A stretch of DNA of 64,000 nt, taken from NCBI GenBank assembly GCA_038380795.1, contig CM076266.1, forward strand, positions 34,360,145 to 34,424,144, given 5' to 3'. A program made the translations under genes and the position numbers. The stretch comes from Pyrocephalus nanus (lineage: Eukaryota; Chordata; Aves; Passeriformes; Tyrannidae). Numbering within the stretch: the first letter of the stretch is position 1; each line of letters starts with the position of its first letter. This document shows, piece by piece, positions 24,834 through 36,000 of this stretch. The notes beneath the pieces were generated by a model. The model made no database searches and was not told the origin of the DNA. It worked only from the letters and a program-made list of their open reading frames with translations.

Positions 24834-24935
24834 CACATAAGCAGTAGAAGGCACAAAGACAGAGCTGCTGGGAAGCCACCTAAACCTAAATACAGCCCTT
24901 ACAACAAACTCCAAAAGGGAACACATCCTCTAGGG
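24834..24935 (+). CDS. ZNF385D: ZNF385D internal exon: His pair of second finger and basic Pro/Lys segment
   Basis: This exon is 102 bp, exactly 34 codons, in phase 0 at both ends. The acceptor is TATTTTAACAG and the donor is a near-consensus GGG|GTAAGT. It opens with HISSRRH, supplying both zinc-binding His at the x5 spacing and completing the finger started in the previous exon. It continues KDRAAGKPPKPKYSPYNKLQ, a very basic, Pro-rich segment typical of the region after the last finger in ZNF385 proteins, and ends GTHPLG. Because it is symmetric, skipping it would keep the frame while removing the His pair and destroying the second finger. Confidence 0.93.
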
Positions 24936-27900
24936 GTAAGTTAATCCCCTTTCTATTTCACTTTAATTTAACCCTGATGAGCAGGACTTTCAGAAAATGT
25001 AAGTGTAAAAATGTGTAAAATGAGAGAAATAGTGTAAGCCATGGGAGTATACAAGTATGTGAATGACCCAATGGAAGTTCACAAATTACTTTTTTATATA
25101 TTTTGATGGGTGTTCACTACAGGCCCTTGTTTTTGTAGCTACTCTGAATTAACTCAGAAAAGAAGCTTGCTGCAAAGGTCATTAGAGAGAGCAAGAGACA
25201 AAAAAAACCCTCCAGATGTCAAACAGGATTTTTCCAGTTTTCATCAAGGACAATAGTGATGAAATAACTAAGTAAAACTCTATAAAGTGTAAAACCTTCA
25301 TTCTGTCCTTATTTAGAAAATTGTTCAGATAACGAGTGAAATAATTAAAAAAATCTGTCTTTTCCTTCATTCCACTCAGTTTCAGGATGGTTCTGGTCAC
25401 ATTTTTAACTGCCAGGATAAACCATCTGAAACAAAATTCTTACTAAGTTCAAAAGCTGAGAAAAAGGTTTACTTTTTAATAAAAAAAAAAACCTCTAGGA
25501 TTCTGCCATTAGTGAAGAATCAGTTTATATTGTGGGTGGGATAGTGAAACATCTGACATTCATCTCCTCCATCAGATAAACTGCATGAATGTTTTATCTG
25601 CTTTTTTGTAAGGGTTTATAGATGGTTTTGGCAGAGGGAGGATGTTGATTCATTGTCCTCATAGAGATTAGCACCTTATGTCTTGACCATCTTCTCTAAC
25701 GCAGGCAGAATATGCATCTTTTTTTTTTTTTTTTTTCCTGTGGAAACCCATTTCTCTTTAAGTACAGTGAAAGCTCTTTTCTGAGAACTGTGTTTTGTTT
25801 GGGCAGCCCTTATGAGTGGTATATTAATGCATGATTCAATTGTAGAATAATGTAGTGCACCATATTGGTAGATCCACTAGAAGGGAAATCGCCCCATAGG
25901 GTTTTTCAGTAATCCACCAGAAAGATCAAGGTCTCCAACACACATAAACCATAGTGAAAGGAAGAGAAAATATGAGGTAAGAAGAATATGGAATCATTAA
26001 AGCCTTTCTAACAGGATTATTATTCCTTTCGAAAATTCATTGTTTCCCAGAGGATGAAAACAACTATTACATTTCTGTTGTTGTTGTACACAGTTCCCTA
26101 TTTACCATTTTATGTGATGGTGATTTCTGAGAACTCCAGCCAAGGTTCAAGGCCATTTAGTTGTTGCATAGGCAAATAAAGGCAACGTGTCGTTTTCCTG
26201 CTCCCTCCCAGTTTTAAGGGATTTAAGAATGAGAGAACAAGTTAGCAGTAAATGAGCAGATATGTGTAGTAAAATGGAGGCTGCACTAAGAAAGGAGAGA
26301 CCAGTTCTCCATTTAGTCTTTTTGGGTTTGAATATAAAAACAACCATAATCGCTGTCACTTGAAGTACAGAATGGCACAGCAACATGCCAAAGGGATGAT
26401 AATTTCACTTGTAATGTAAATGGTTTTGAAGAGCTTTCTCTTTACTTTTTCTTTACCCCCTGTGCCTAACTGAAGCCAAGACACTCCCTACCATTTTTTC
26501 AAGTAATTTGCTGTCACTGAGTTTACTTATTGGAAATGAAACAAATAATGACTACTTTACTCTGAATGCTGACCTAAGTATTAATTGGAGGTTTGAAATG
26601 AAGGTGTAAGGTATTGTATATTTTGAATATTACTAGTTTTGCATTTACCTTGAAATCACAAACGTTGGTAAATTAACTGAAAATATATCTAACTTAATTA
26701 GAAGTGCCTGATTCTCCTGAGAATGATAAGAAAGTCCAAGCCTTTTAATAGAAACAGTCACACAAGATCTTTTTTTGTTCTTCGTGACAAAAACTGTATG
26801 CCTAGAGAAATTAAAAAAGAACATAGTACATTTCCCAAGCTTTTCTAGACCAAAAACTTTCCTTTACCATGTTTTCAGTATAATTTGTACTGCTTTGTCT
26901 ATTCTAGATTTGCATGCTTTGGAGATAGAAGCTTTATAAATTCCCACCATGCTATTTCATGTTTAAGAAATCTTGTAATGTTGGGGCTTACTTGATATTT
27001 CTTCAACCCACAAGTGTCCAGCATGCATAAAATACTACACTGGAGAGAAAGAGGTTCTCAGGTGTTTCTGAAATAAAATAGCTGTTACAAAAAACATCCT
27101 TCATTGGAAATTTTAGACCACAAAGTACTTTGTACTCAGGATTAATTTTTTTTAATTCTTTTTTCCCCTGAGATTATTTTTTTGTCTGTTCTAAATAAGG
27201 CTGAAAAAGGTATTTACTAAAAAATGTAAGGAAGAAGGAAAAAGTCAAATGCTCAGCAAGGGAAGAAGACAGCTTGGATCAGTGGGTGTAACAGTGATCA
27301 AGGAAAAGATCAGATCATTGCTTTTCATAGGCACCATGGGGAATTTTATATCTAGCATCTATTATATCCTCTGTCAAGAGAATTACAGAATTTATTTCCA
27401 TCTGGGTATTTCTTCCAGAGCCTTAAAGGACCTGGAAGCCAGCAGAGTTGCCAATTGGTATTGGGAAAAGTAAAAATCTTTTATCCATCTGGATAGTAAA
27501 GAACAAACAGACTATTTGGAATATGATGATACTGTAACGATGCAACTCACTGGTGGCTCATGCCCGAGTACTCCTGTCCTTACTTTCTGATTATTCACTC
27601 AACAAGGTACTGTTGAGTTGAAAATGTCAGAACGGTGATGTGCAATAATTATTTGAAAACCCCTTTCAATTACAGAATGAAAAATTTTGTTTCCTTGTAA
27701 GTGAGAAGTGTCCATATTTACAGTGAGATGTATCATGGCATGGTACATATATTCGTATTTTGTATATTTAATAATATATATTCAGTTTTATGTTCTTTGC
27801 AAAGGGCCTTAGGCCATGCAAGGACACAAACCCACCAAAAGTCCATTAGAGCCAATAGGAAACTTACTTTGTTGGTAAATGAGGTTTCTATTCTTGTCTC

Positions 27901-28960
27901 AGAGTTATAAAATCAGAAAAAAGGTGTTCAGTCTCCTGGCATCTCACTAGAAACTTGAAATCCCGCTGAAAACTGCAGAAATCTATAGAGACTACTCTGA
28001 TGTTCATTACCATGCATATCAAACATAAATTCTCTTACATAACATGAACCTCTATGAGTTTTTTTCAATCAGTCTGGGAAAAACTTCAGGGTTTGGGTTT
28101 TTTCCTTTTTCAGAAAGTCTAAATGAGGGGTTTTCTTGATTGCATTTGGTAGTGCACAAGACTCGTGATTTATATGTGGGTTTTTTTTCAGAAGAAGCCT
28201 CAGTGACAGAAACAAAATTATCATGGTTTGGCAGTTTACAAACTGATATAGGCAAGAATGTTTTCATGACAATGCTTTAAAATATCTACCATGTTTTCAC
28301 AGTCCTTTGTAAGAATGAACATTACATGAGTGAAAAACAGTTGAAGACACAGCAAGATTACATAGGGCAGCACCCATTTAAATACATGAAACATGGGAGA
28401 TTTTCATAACCTTTGCAGGATAAGATTGCTCATTATTGGAAACAAGAGCTAATGAAGAGGAGCTATCTGGAGATCTTAGTTTTAAGTAGAACTTGCATCC
28501 TAATGATTGAAACAAAAGTATCTTTTTAGTCAGATGAGGGAATAGGATATATTTTCATTCTGCTCTGGTCTCTATCATAAAGCTGTCCAGATGGAGGTCT
28601 TTTAATTGATATCTAATTCTTCCTTATAATTCTTATAATTCTTGCCGAGTACATGCAGCTTTACTCTGTTGCAGTTTGCCCAGCCCCTTTTTAGATTTGC
28701 TTTGATTTCTAATTTTGTATTAGATTATAAGTGTCAGTGATAAAGAGTGAACACTGAAACTCTTTGTCCTCAATCAAATCCTTGTCCAGTGGGCAAGGTT
28801 ATTTCTCCTGTCACACTCCTGCAACTCATAGAGTCAGTAGCCACCACAAGGCCTCTCTTGCTTGGTTTTGCATGTATAATCTTAAATCAACCTCCGTGTC
28901 GTGTAGCTAATATGAACAAATTATGTCTCTCTGTTTGTTTGTTTTCTCTCTTCCCCACAG
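24936..28960 (+). other. ZNF385D: ZNF385D last intron (4025 bp)
   Basis: The intron runs from GTAAGTTAA to CTTCCCCACAG and is phase 0. It contains an 18-T run at 25719-25736 and other AT-rich low-complexity sequence, with no recognised exon or transposon. The 3' end has a long pyrimidine tract with TGTTTGTTTG motifs, like the acceptor of the exon at 21172. Confidence 0.85.
25719..25736. repeat. Poly-T homopolymer (18 T)
   Basis: This is an uninterrupted T run within the last intron of ZNF385D. It could be an old retroposon A-tail in reverse sense, but nothing upstream or downstream supports that. Confidence 0.9.
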
Positions 28961-29194
28961 GTAAAATTAGTATTTTCAAAGGAACCTTCAAAGCCGATGG
29001 CTCCACGAATCTTACCAAATCCGCTAGCAGCTGCAGCAGCAGCTGCTGCTGTGGCTGTGAATTCCCCCTTCAGTCTTCGCACAGCCCCAGCAGCCACCCT
29101 TTTCCAGACTTCAGCACTTCCTCCAGCACTCCTACGACCAGCTCCTGGGCCTATACGGACCACCCATACTCCTGTGCTGTTTGCTCCTTACTGA
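28961..29194 (+). CDS. ZNF385D: ZNF385D terminal coding exon: Ala/Pro-rich C-terminus
   Basis: This last coding segment is 234 bp, 77 codons plus the TGA at 29192-29194. The acceptor is TCTTCCCCACAG. It encodes VKLVFSKEPSKPMAPRILPN, then a run of eight Ala (29026-29049, all GCA or GCT codons) and VAV. The Ser/Pro/Ala-rich tail follows (SPFSLRTAP, LFQTSALPPALLRPAPGPIR), ending TPVLFAPY. The KLVFSKEPSKP stretch and the long Ala run fit ZNF385D as I remember it. The ZNF385B tail differs there, with a KLAFQKD-type sequence. This exon is the basis for naming the paralogue. Its first bases, GTAAAA, immediately follow the acceptor AG, so the junction also resembles a 5' splice site. The Ala run may vary in length between birds. 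Confidence 0.92.
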   Translation, partial: VKLVFSKEPSKPMAPRILPNPLAAAAAAAAVAVNSPFSLRTAPAATLFQTSALPPALLRPAPGPIRTTHTPVLFAPY

Positions 29195-30875
29195 ACTCCA
29201 AACAGGAAATAATTGTACTGCAATAATTTTTCAAAACAAAACAAACAAAAAAATGAAAATCAAGAACATTGAACTATGCAGTGTTTATTTATAGTTTAAA
29301 GTATATATGAAGAGCCAGAACTTTTGATAGAGAACTGAACAAATTCTGAAAGGGGGAATGGGCAGTATTTTCTCCAGATGAGAACATTCCTCTTGAGCAT
29401 TGATCGTTTTAGAACTGATCTCCAGCATTGACTTGTAGTGACATATAAAACTTATAAAGCCTTTTGACTGTGCATTTTGCCACATATTTCCCTGCAATGT
29501 CTTTCCTGCTTTATGAAACAACTTACAAATTTGTCTAAAGGGCATTAACTGGTTCCAATGTATATAAAATACTTTATTCTGTAGATTAAAGGAGAAGGAA
29601 AAAAAGAAACACTGTGAATAGTAGTACCCTTACCAATCCTCCTGCCAAGTCAGCAGTTACTGGGTATTTATCTGAACAAAAGTAGATACAATAGATGTCT
29701 TGTAAATCAGTAGTATTGTGTCTCTATCTATGCCACTAGGTTTCTAACTGAGTTGCAAAAGATAAAAATGAACAAATTATGTCACTTTGGTAAGTAGTCA
29801 AAAATGATGACAATGATGTGGGGCTGTTCCTGGTGAGCAAAAATTGTTTTCCTTGCCCGTAGAAGAATGGGCAAGAAGATAATCTAGGTTAGGTAAAAGA
29901 AAATGATAAAGAAATTCTAGAGGGGGAAAAATAATTAAGATACTGTACACAGAATGGATCGAAGATTTATTTAACTGAGAACGTGTGTGTACAGTGTATG
30001 TTTATTCAAAAAGTGTAATACATACAGGATAGATCAATCTTTAAGACATGCCAGTGGACAGCAAAAATACACTCTTGTCATGAAACAGGCCTGACACTTC
30101 AGTGTTGAGCAGAGGGAAGACACAAATGGGTTATGCATAGTCATAACTAGCAAATGAAAAACAGGAGAGAAATCCTGGCCTCATTTAAGTCAGTATAAAG
30201 TTCTTTCTGACTACAATGTAGCCAGAATTTCATCACAAGAATGGCACATATTCTTTTTATATCACACCAGTGGGAGTGTCTGTAGATACAGGTAATATTT
30301 TTTTGCAATAGACTTAGTCTTAGAAACAGATTTATTCTCTTGTATTATTTCCTACTGATGTGATATAAAATGTTTAATATACCTATAAAATGTAAACAGT
30401 GACACATGAGATACATATTACGAGATAACTGCACATCATGGGTTTGGAACATATACAACCTTTAGGATCTGAAGGGACCCTTGAATTCTGTAGCTGACCG
30501 TTATGTATGGACAGCTTCAAGCCTTATATATTTACTGTGAGGCTTAAAGGGGTTGACTGTGTCCCTTTAAAGTAAGATTTATCAGGGGTATATATAGATA
30601 TATTGTATATATGTTAGAGTAAGAAAAATAACTTATAAACAGAAAATCTGCTATATAAAATAATTATATAACCATTGAGTTTCACATGTGGGTCATTAAG
30701 TGGTAAGTAACAAACAGCAGAGAAAAAAATAGACTTCTTGAATCTGATTCTTGCTGCCTGCTTTTTCCCATAGGGAGCTGAAAAGTATCTATTAATATTA
30801 TGGAGTGCGCTGCTGAGTCACGTGCGACCACTCTGATGTGTAGCTAAGTGAAATGCCTACCATACATTTAGGCAG

Positions 30876-30881
30876 AATAAA
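30876..30881 (+). other. Candidate poly(A) signal AATAAA
   Basis: This is the first canonical AATAAA I noticed downstream of the ZNF385D stop, about 1.7 kb into the presumed 3' UTR. Use as a cleavage signal is unproven. Confidence 0.25.
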
Positions 30882-33032
30882 ATTTAAAAACGTAATTTAA
30901 GTTCAGATGCGGAAATTATTTGAAAGACTTTATTAAAAGGCAGTAATGCAAAATATTGACCGTGTGGTTGCTGTATAATGCTGCCTGTGGTTAATATGGA
31001 CAGGTGGGAGATATAGAGGATAGGAATATACAGCACTTTTGACTTGCAGTTCATCAGTGAGCCTTCCATGTACATTCGTATTTGCCATTTTTTAAACCTC
31101 TCCACATTTAGATTTTATAAAAAATATATAAAGAGAGAGAAAGAAGAGGTTCCATGGATGTCTGTGGCCAAAGAATTCCAAAGAGATGCATTTATTTATC
31201 TAGAAGTATTAAAATAAGTTCTATATTATGTATTTGTATTTCATCCAGTTTATTTGCAAACGTTTGTGCCTTGAAATGAAATGGGCTTTTGTTTATATTT
31301 AATTCGCAACTATGTAGCCATGAAAAAGATATGATGGTGTTTTCAGGGCTGATTACCAGCTGGATTGCTTTGGCCCAACGTCCAAAACGACAGTATGAGT
31401 AAGTTCCTGAAGCCAAGTTTAGACATCTAAAAAACTAGGGGCTGACATTTAAAAGGGCTCTCTACTCTACAGCTCCCAGTAAAGACACAGTAAACAAGCC
31501 AGCCTTTTAAACCTGCTCCTAGCACTCAATTTAGAAAATGTTTCATTTTATTTGGGTACATAGTATATTAAGGTTGGACTCCATTTTGCAAAATCTTGGA
31601 CTAGGTCTTTAAAGCCTGCTTTCAAACTTCCATCTTTTTGCAGAAGCTGTAGTGCCAATGCCAGCTGTGTTCAGATTCCTCCTTGAATAGGGAACCAGTT
31701 TTTAAGCTACGCTCCATGAACCACCATTTATCTCCAGAGCCTTTTGTAAGAGCTTGCTAAAGGAGCAGAGGAGGACTCACATTTTGGGAAGGGAGAAGAT
31801 CTGGTCAGGCTATCTTTTCCCCGTGAGAAAGCATGCAGATGGGAAAACAGGAGATCTACAAATATCCTGTAGACTCTTCTATGCATAGCCTTCTGGTGCA
31901 TGGACAGCTGCTGTACATTCTGCCATGTTGTTGTGATGCCATCAAAATCAACAGGCTGATCCTTGCCAAAATGTGGCCTGTGGCATGTATGGAGGCACAG
32001 TACTAGGGGCAGAGTTAATACAAATTTTGCTAGAAATAAAAGAGTGTCATTCCAACTACTTACATCAGCTAATTTGCAATGACACTTGCAGTATTCTTGG
32101 ACCTCTTTTGTCACAGTGCTCTATGGAACAAGTTTTTGTTCACACAAATCTCTTTTAAATTTCAGCTGTAAACAAACTCAATTCTTTTTATGTCTCTTAC
32201 TCACTACCTAATAAAGGATAAAGCCTAAATGTTAGAATGTATAGTGGATTTTCTATGCCTTGCTGTTCCACCCCCCTCTTGGTCAGTAACAAGCCAGTGT
32301 CCCCAGACATCAGCACAACAGTTTACTATATATATCTGTTAAGGAAAATACTGGCACAGCAATCTAATGGGGCAAGGAGAGCTTCTGGTCAAGGGTATGT
32401 CCACAGCAGATGACAGAGGAGGTAGCAAACAGAAGACACTTTACATCTACTTGTCAATACATCCAATATGGAGAGCATTATAAAAGAAAAAGATGTCATC
32501 ATATTTCATATTACAGTAACACTCCAGGGCCAAGAGGAAGCCTAAAGAACAAGGAAACAGATCATTTCGTCGAAGACACAGTCACTCACTGGAATTACAG
32601 TGTGAAATCAGCCTGCGGGGAAATGCCTGGGTATGAACTCAGAAAAACAAAAAGGTTCAGGGATGTTTCTTAAATTCTATTCAAAGTGTTAAAGAATGAT
32701 TATTCTGTTCTGATCCAAAGAGATGGTATTTTTGTGGGAGGGAGATATATATAAATATATATTTATATTTTTATGCTATCTGAATTTTTCCGACTATCTC
32801 TGGCTTCAAACTTCTGTTCTGAAGGATCATCATTGCTCTGAACCATGAAATTAGTTACCTTCTTGAAAACTGCTGTAAAAGCTGATGTGAGAGGACAGTA
32901 AAAAAATGGTATAAATATGATGATCTAAAATGAAAAAAATGAACTGGCCATGTCAAGGAATATTGTATTTGAAAAGTATACATCTTTATTTTAGAATAAA
33001 TTATATAAAATTATATAAAATAAGAATAGCTA

Positions 33033-33038
33033 AATAAA
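33033..33038 (+). other. Candidate distal poly(A) signal AATAAA
   Basis: This AATAAA comes shortly after another at 32995, in a very AT-rich patch, with a T-rich stretch about 30 bases downstream. It is a possible distal end of the ZNF385D transcript, but the AT-rich context makes chance occurrence likely. Confidence 0.2.
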
Positions 33039-36000
33039 GTTAATATAATTAGAGAATTACATCTGTCATTTTAGTACTGAAATATTACAATTGGCTCTGT
33101 ATTTTAAAGGATGAAAAGACTTTTTAGATGCTGAATCAATGCAAGAATGCTGTTGGTAAATTTAATGTCTCACATTCTTTATCTTCCATTTATATCAGGA
33201 ATACCATAACTGAAAGGACCTTCTTTTAGTCATTTCTATTCTAATCCCCAAAAATACAGTAGAGAATTGGCCCAACATTCCCTGAACTGAAGTCATGCTG
33301 CTTAGGGGCCTCTGTTTCTGTTTTCTGCTACAAGTAAACACATAGTTTTTAGTGTCTCTTAGAAGCATCGCGGGGAATTTCTATCTGGATATGTGGGGTT
33401 TTTTGCAAAAATAATCATGATTTTATGAACATAAGACCGACAATGAAGAACAAGACCTGAAAATATTTCTTCACAATTACAATATTCTTGTGGCTAAATA
33501 TGAAGCACTAATACCCAAATTGCTTGGTTGCTCAAATCTTTTTGAGAACATGTGAAGTCAGAAGCCTAAACAACTTCATAAGTTTCCTGGTTTGGGGATT
33601 AAGGCACAACAATAAGTAATCAGTTCTTTTTATTAACGTGTCTGAATTTTCAGCTTCAGTTTACTTCAGTACAGTTCAGCCTTCAGGAATCTAAGCACCT
33701 AAAGCTCCCAAGAAAATAACAGGGGGCTTCCTGTTTATCAGAATTCATGTGAAATGTGAGCCTATGCTTTGTAAAATATTACTTTTTCTTTTGATGTCAC
33801 ACTCATTGTTTATCTGTAAGTGCCATTCCTTCAGTGTCAATCAATCATACAGAAACTTCTGTGCTGAAATTCAGTATGTGACTAAAAGAAATAGTAATAC
33901 TATCTTAAATTAGCTGAAATCTCAAATACACAGTTAAGAGTTTAGCCAAGGACAAGAGCTTTATGCCCGCTCACTCCTACAGGTTTATTAAAATTCAGGA
34001 CCATTTAGGAGTAAATGTAACTATCTGGAGGATGGTTATTACATAGCCTGATCTGAAATGTCAGCAGCTGACAGAGTCTGTGCTCCAGGCTGAAATAAAG
34101 AATACTATCAAAACCATAATGTTCTTAACCCTGGGACTCCTGAAAGCAGCTGCAAAAATCTTTGACTTCAGTAGAGGTAATTTTTTGCTCTTAGTGGCTG
34201 AGACCTTTTACAGTCGTGCTGTGTACTGCAATTAGGTGTCATTCAACTCTGATTTAGTATTGATACTTTGATAAAGAAATTTGGCTAAGCTTGAAACATA
34301 ATTAGTGGCTGTCTAGTTCCTCTGATCAGCTTCATGCTGGGACAATGCTTGGGTGGTGAAATAAGAAGAAACAAAAGGGTCAAAGAAATAGGTGGGCTCA
34401 TTTGATCCTTTTCCCTCGTGCAATGTTCTTACATGGAAATTGTGAGACATTAACAAGCTGGGACATTGAAGAGTTCCCGGAAAAAATAGTAGGGACCTTG
34501 AAGGTCATAAGATCTTAACTTTAAAAATAATTTGATGAGAAAGAGGATCAGAAGAAACCCAAAAGACTTTCTTCAGCTTAGATACCACAGTGACATTGTA
34601 GCAATGGTCTTCACACGAATCACAGTCAGCCACACTGACATTTTTACTGTTCCCAAAACAAATCGAGTATTTAACACCCATGATTAGCAACATACAGTTA
34701 ATGATTGCATATGTATTGGACACTCAATTGCAGGACACAATCATTTTCCTTGGAAATACATGCATTCGTGTCTGTTCATACTAGCCAAGATACCACCGCA
34801 TATTGTCAACACCTGGGTCTGCAGAGAGGATGTCCATATTTTTTATTTGTTTTCATTCCTACTCAATTTTTCTTTACTGTTTTTTTGTTCATAATCTTGT
34901 CTGTCATATGAATGAACAGAATCCATAAAATTAAATACACATATAAAAAGTAGGTAACCATCAAAGCCCCTATTGGCTCATGTGATCAGAGTAAATAAAT
35001 TGAATAAAAGATTTAAAGCAGCAGTACCATAGTAATAATAAAATATTGTGAACAGAGAACGTATGCATACTACAGTGCTCATTACCTGATCTAGTCAGAG
35101 TTTTATGACACAGCATTTTAGGGTTTCATAGGTTCATGGTCTTCAAAGGTTTACCTAAATATAAATAATATTTCTTACGTTCAGTAACAGCACCTATGTA
35201 TTTCTGAATGCAAAGACAACAGAAAAAGGGATAAACCCCACATAAAATTGCTTGCAGCACTTTTAAACAGCTTCAGCCCTTTCTCTGCTTGTGGCATTTA
35301 CCGTGGGAACAGTTCTCATTTTCCCACTTCCCACCTCCAAAGTATAATCTTTTGTTTAGACATATTTTCAATGTAGTCTTGCCGTGGCATTATTGCCAGT
35401 CAAACTGCTGCCTGAATCTGATTTGCCCATTGGAATAAAACCCTGAATGTAAGAGAACAGAAACAAAAACTGAAAATGTAATGAGCCTCAAGTAGGGTCA
35501 CTTTTTTTTTTTTCCTTCCTGCTGTTACTTAAGTCCTACCGGTTTGCTGAAATGTGTCAGTCAAACAGAAACTGCCTGTTTCTTTCTTCTTCTACTGTTT
35601 TTATAGCATTAGAAAGGAGATGGAAACAGCTGTTCCTCTATCCAATGATTCACACCCTGAAGCCACCACATAATCAAATATCTGCACGCATATTGCCTCT
35701 CTGTATACACACAACTCTTAATGTCCCTTCAATCCCTCTCCTGAATCACATTTTCTGGCTCCCCTAGCAGCATGGGACACTGCAAGGAACATTTAAGAGG
35801 AAAAGAGAAACCAAAACAGCCACTTATGGGCTGCATTATATGGACATATAACATAGTACCCTTTTATTCTCTTCAGCAGCGTAATCTAACTAAGCCTGTG
35901 TCTGGAGTCCTGCATGAAGCCTTTTATTAAAGTATTGGCTGTTTTAAATGATGACCACTGAAGCCAATTTGTTGCCTGTGCTACAATTAAACCTTCTCCC

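Larger units (their letters stand above)
29195..33038 (+). other. ZNF385D: Presumed ZNF385D 3' UTR and flank; end undetermined
   Basis: Sequence after the stop is AT-rich and lacks recognisable transposons for almost 4 kb, which suits a long 3' UTR. An ATTTATTTATAG-like AU-rich element lies at about 29283-29296. Candidate poly(A) signals AATAAA occur at 30876, 32035, 32210, 32995 and 33033. None has an obviously strong GU-rich element, so I cannot choose between them, and the true transcript end may lie elsewhere. Open stretches on the minus strand here look random. Confidence 0.4.

Noticed and set aside
28961..29194. Assignment to ZNF385B instead of ZNF385D
   Set aside because: The fingers alone could fit either paralogue, but the KLVFSKEPSKP start and long Ala run match my memory of the D-type C-terminus. 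A protein search would settle it.
31728..32114. 128-residue minus-strand open reading frame
   Set aside because: It is within the presumed 3' flank of ZNF385D, on the opposite strand, with no recognisable domain or splice context.
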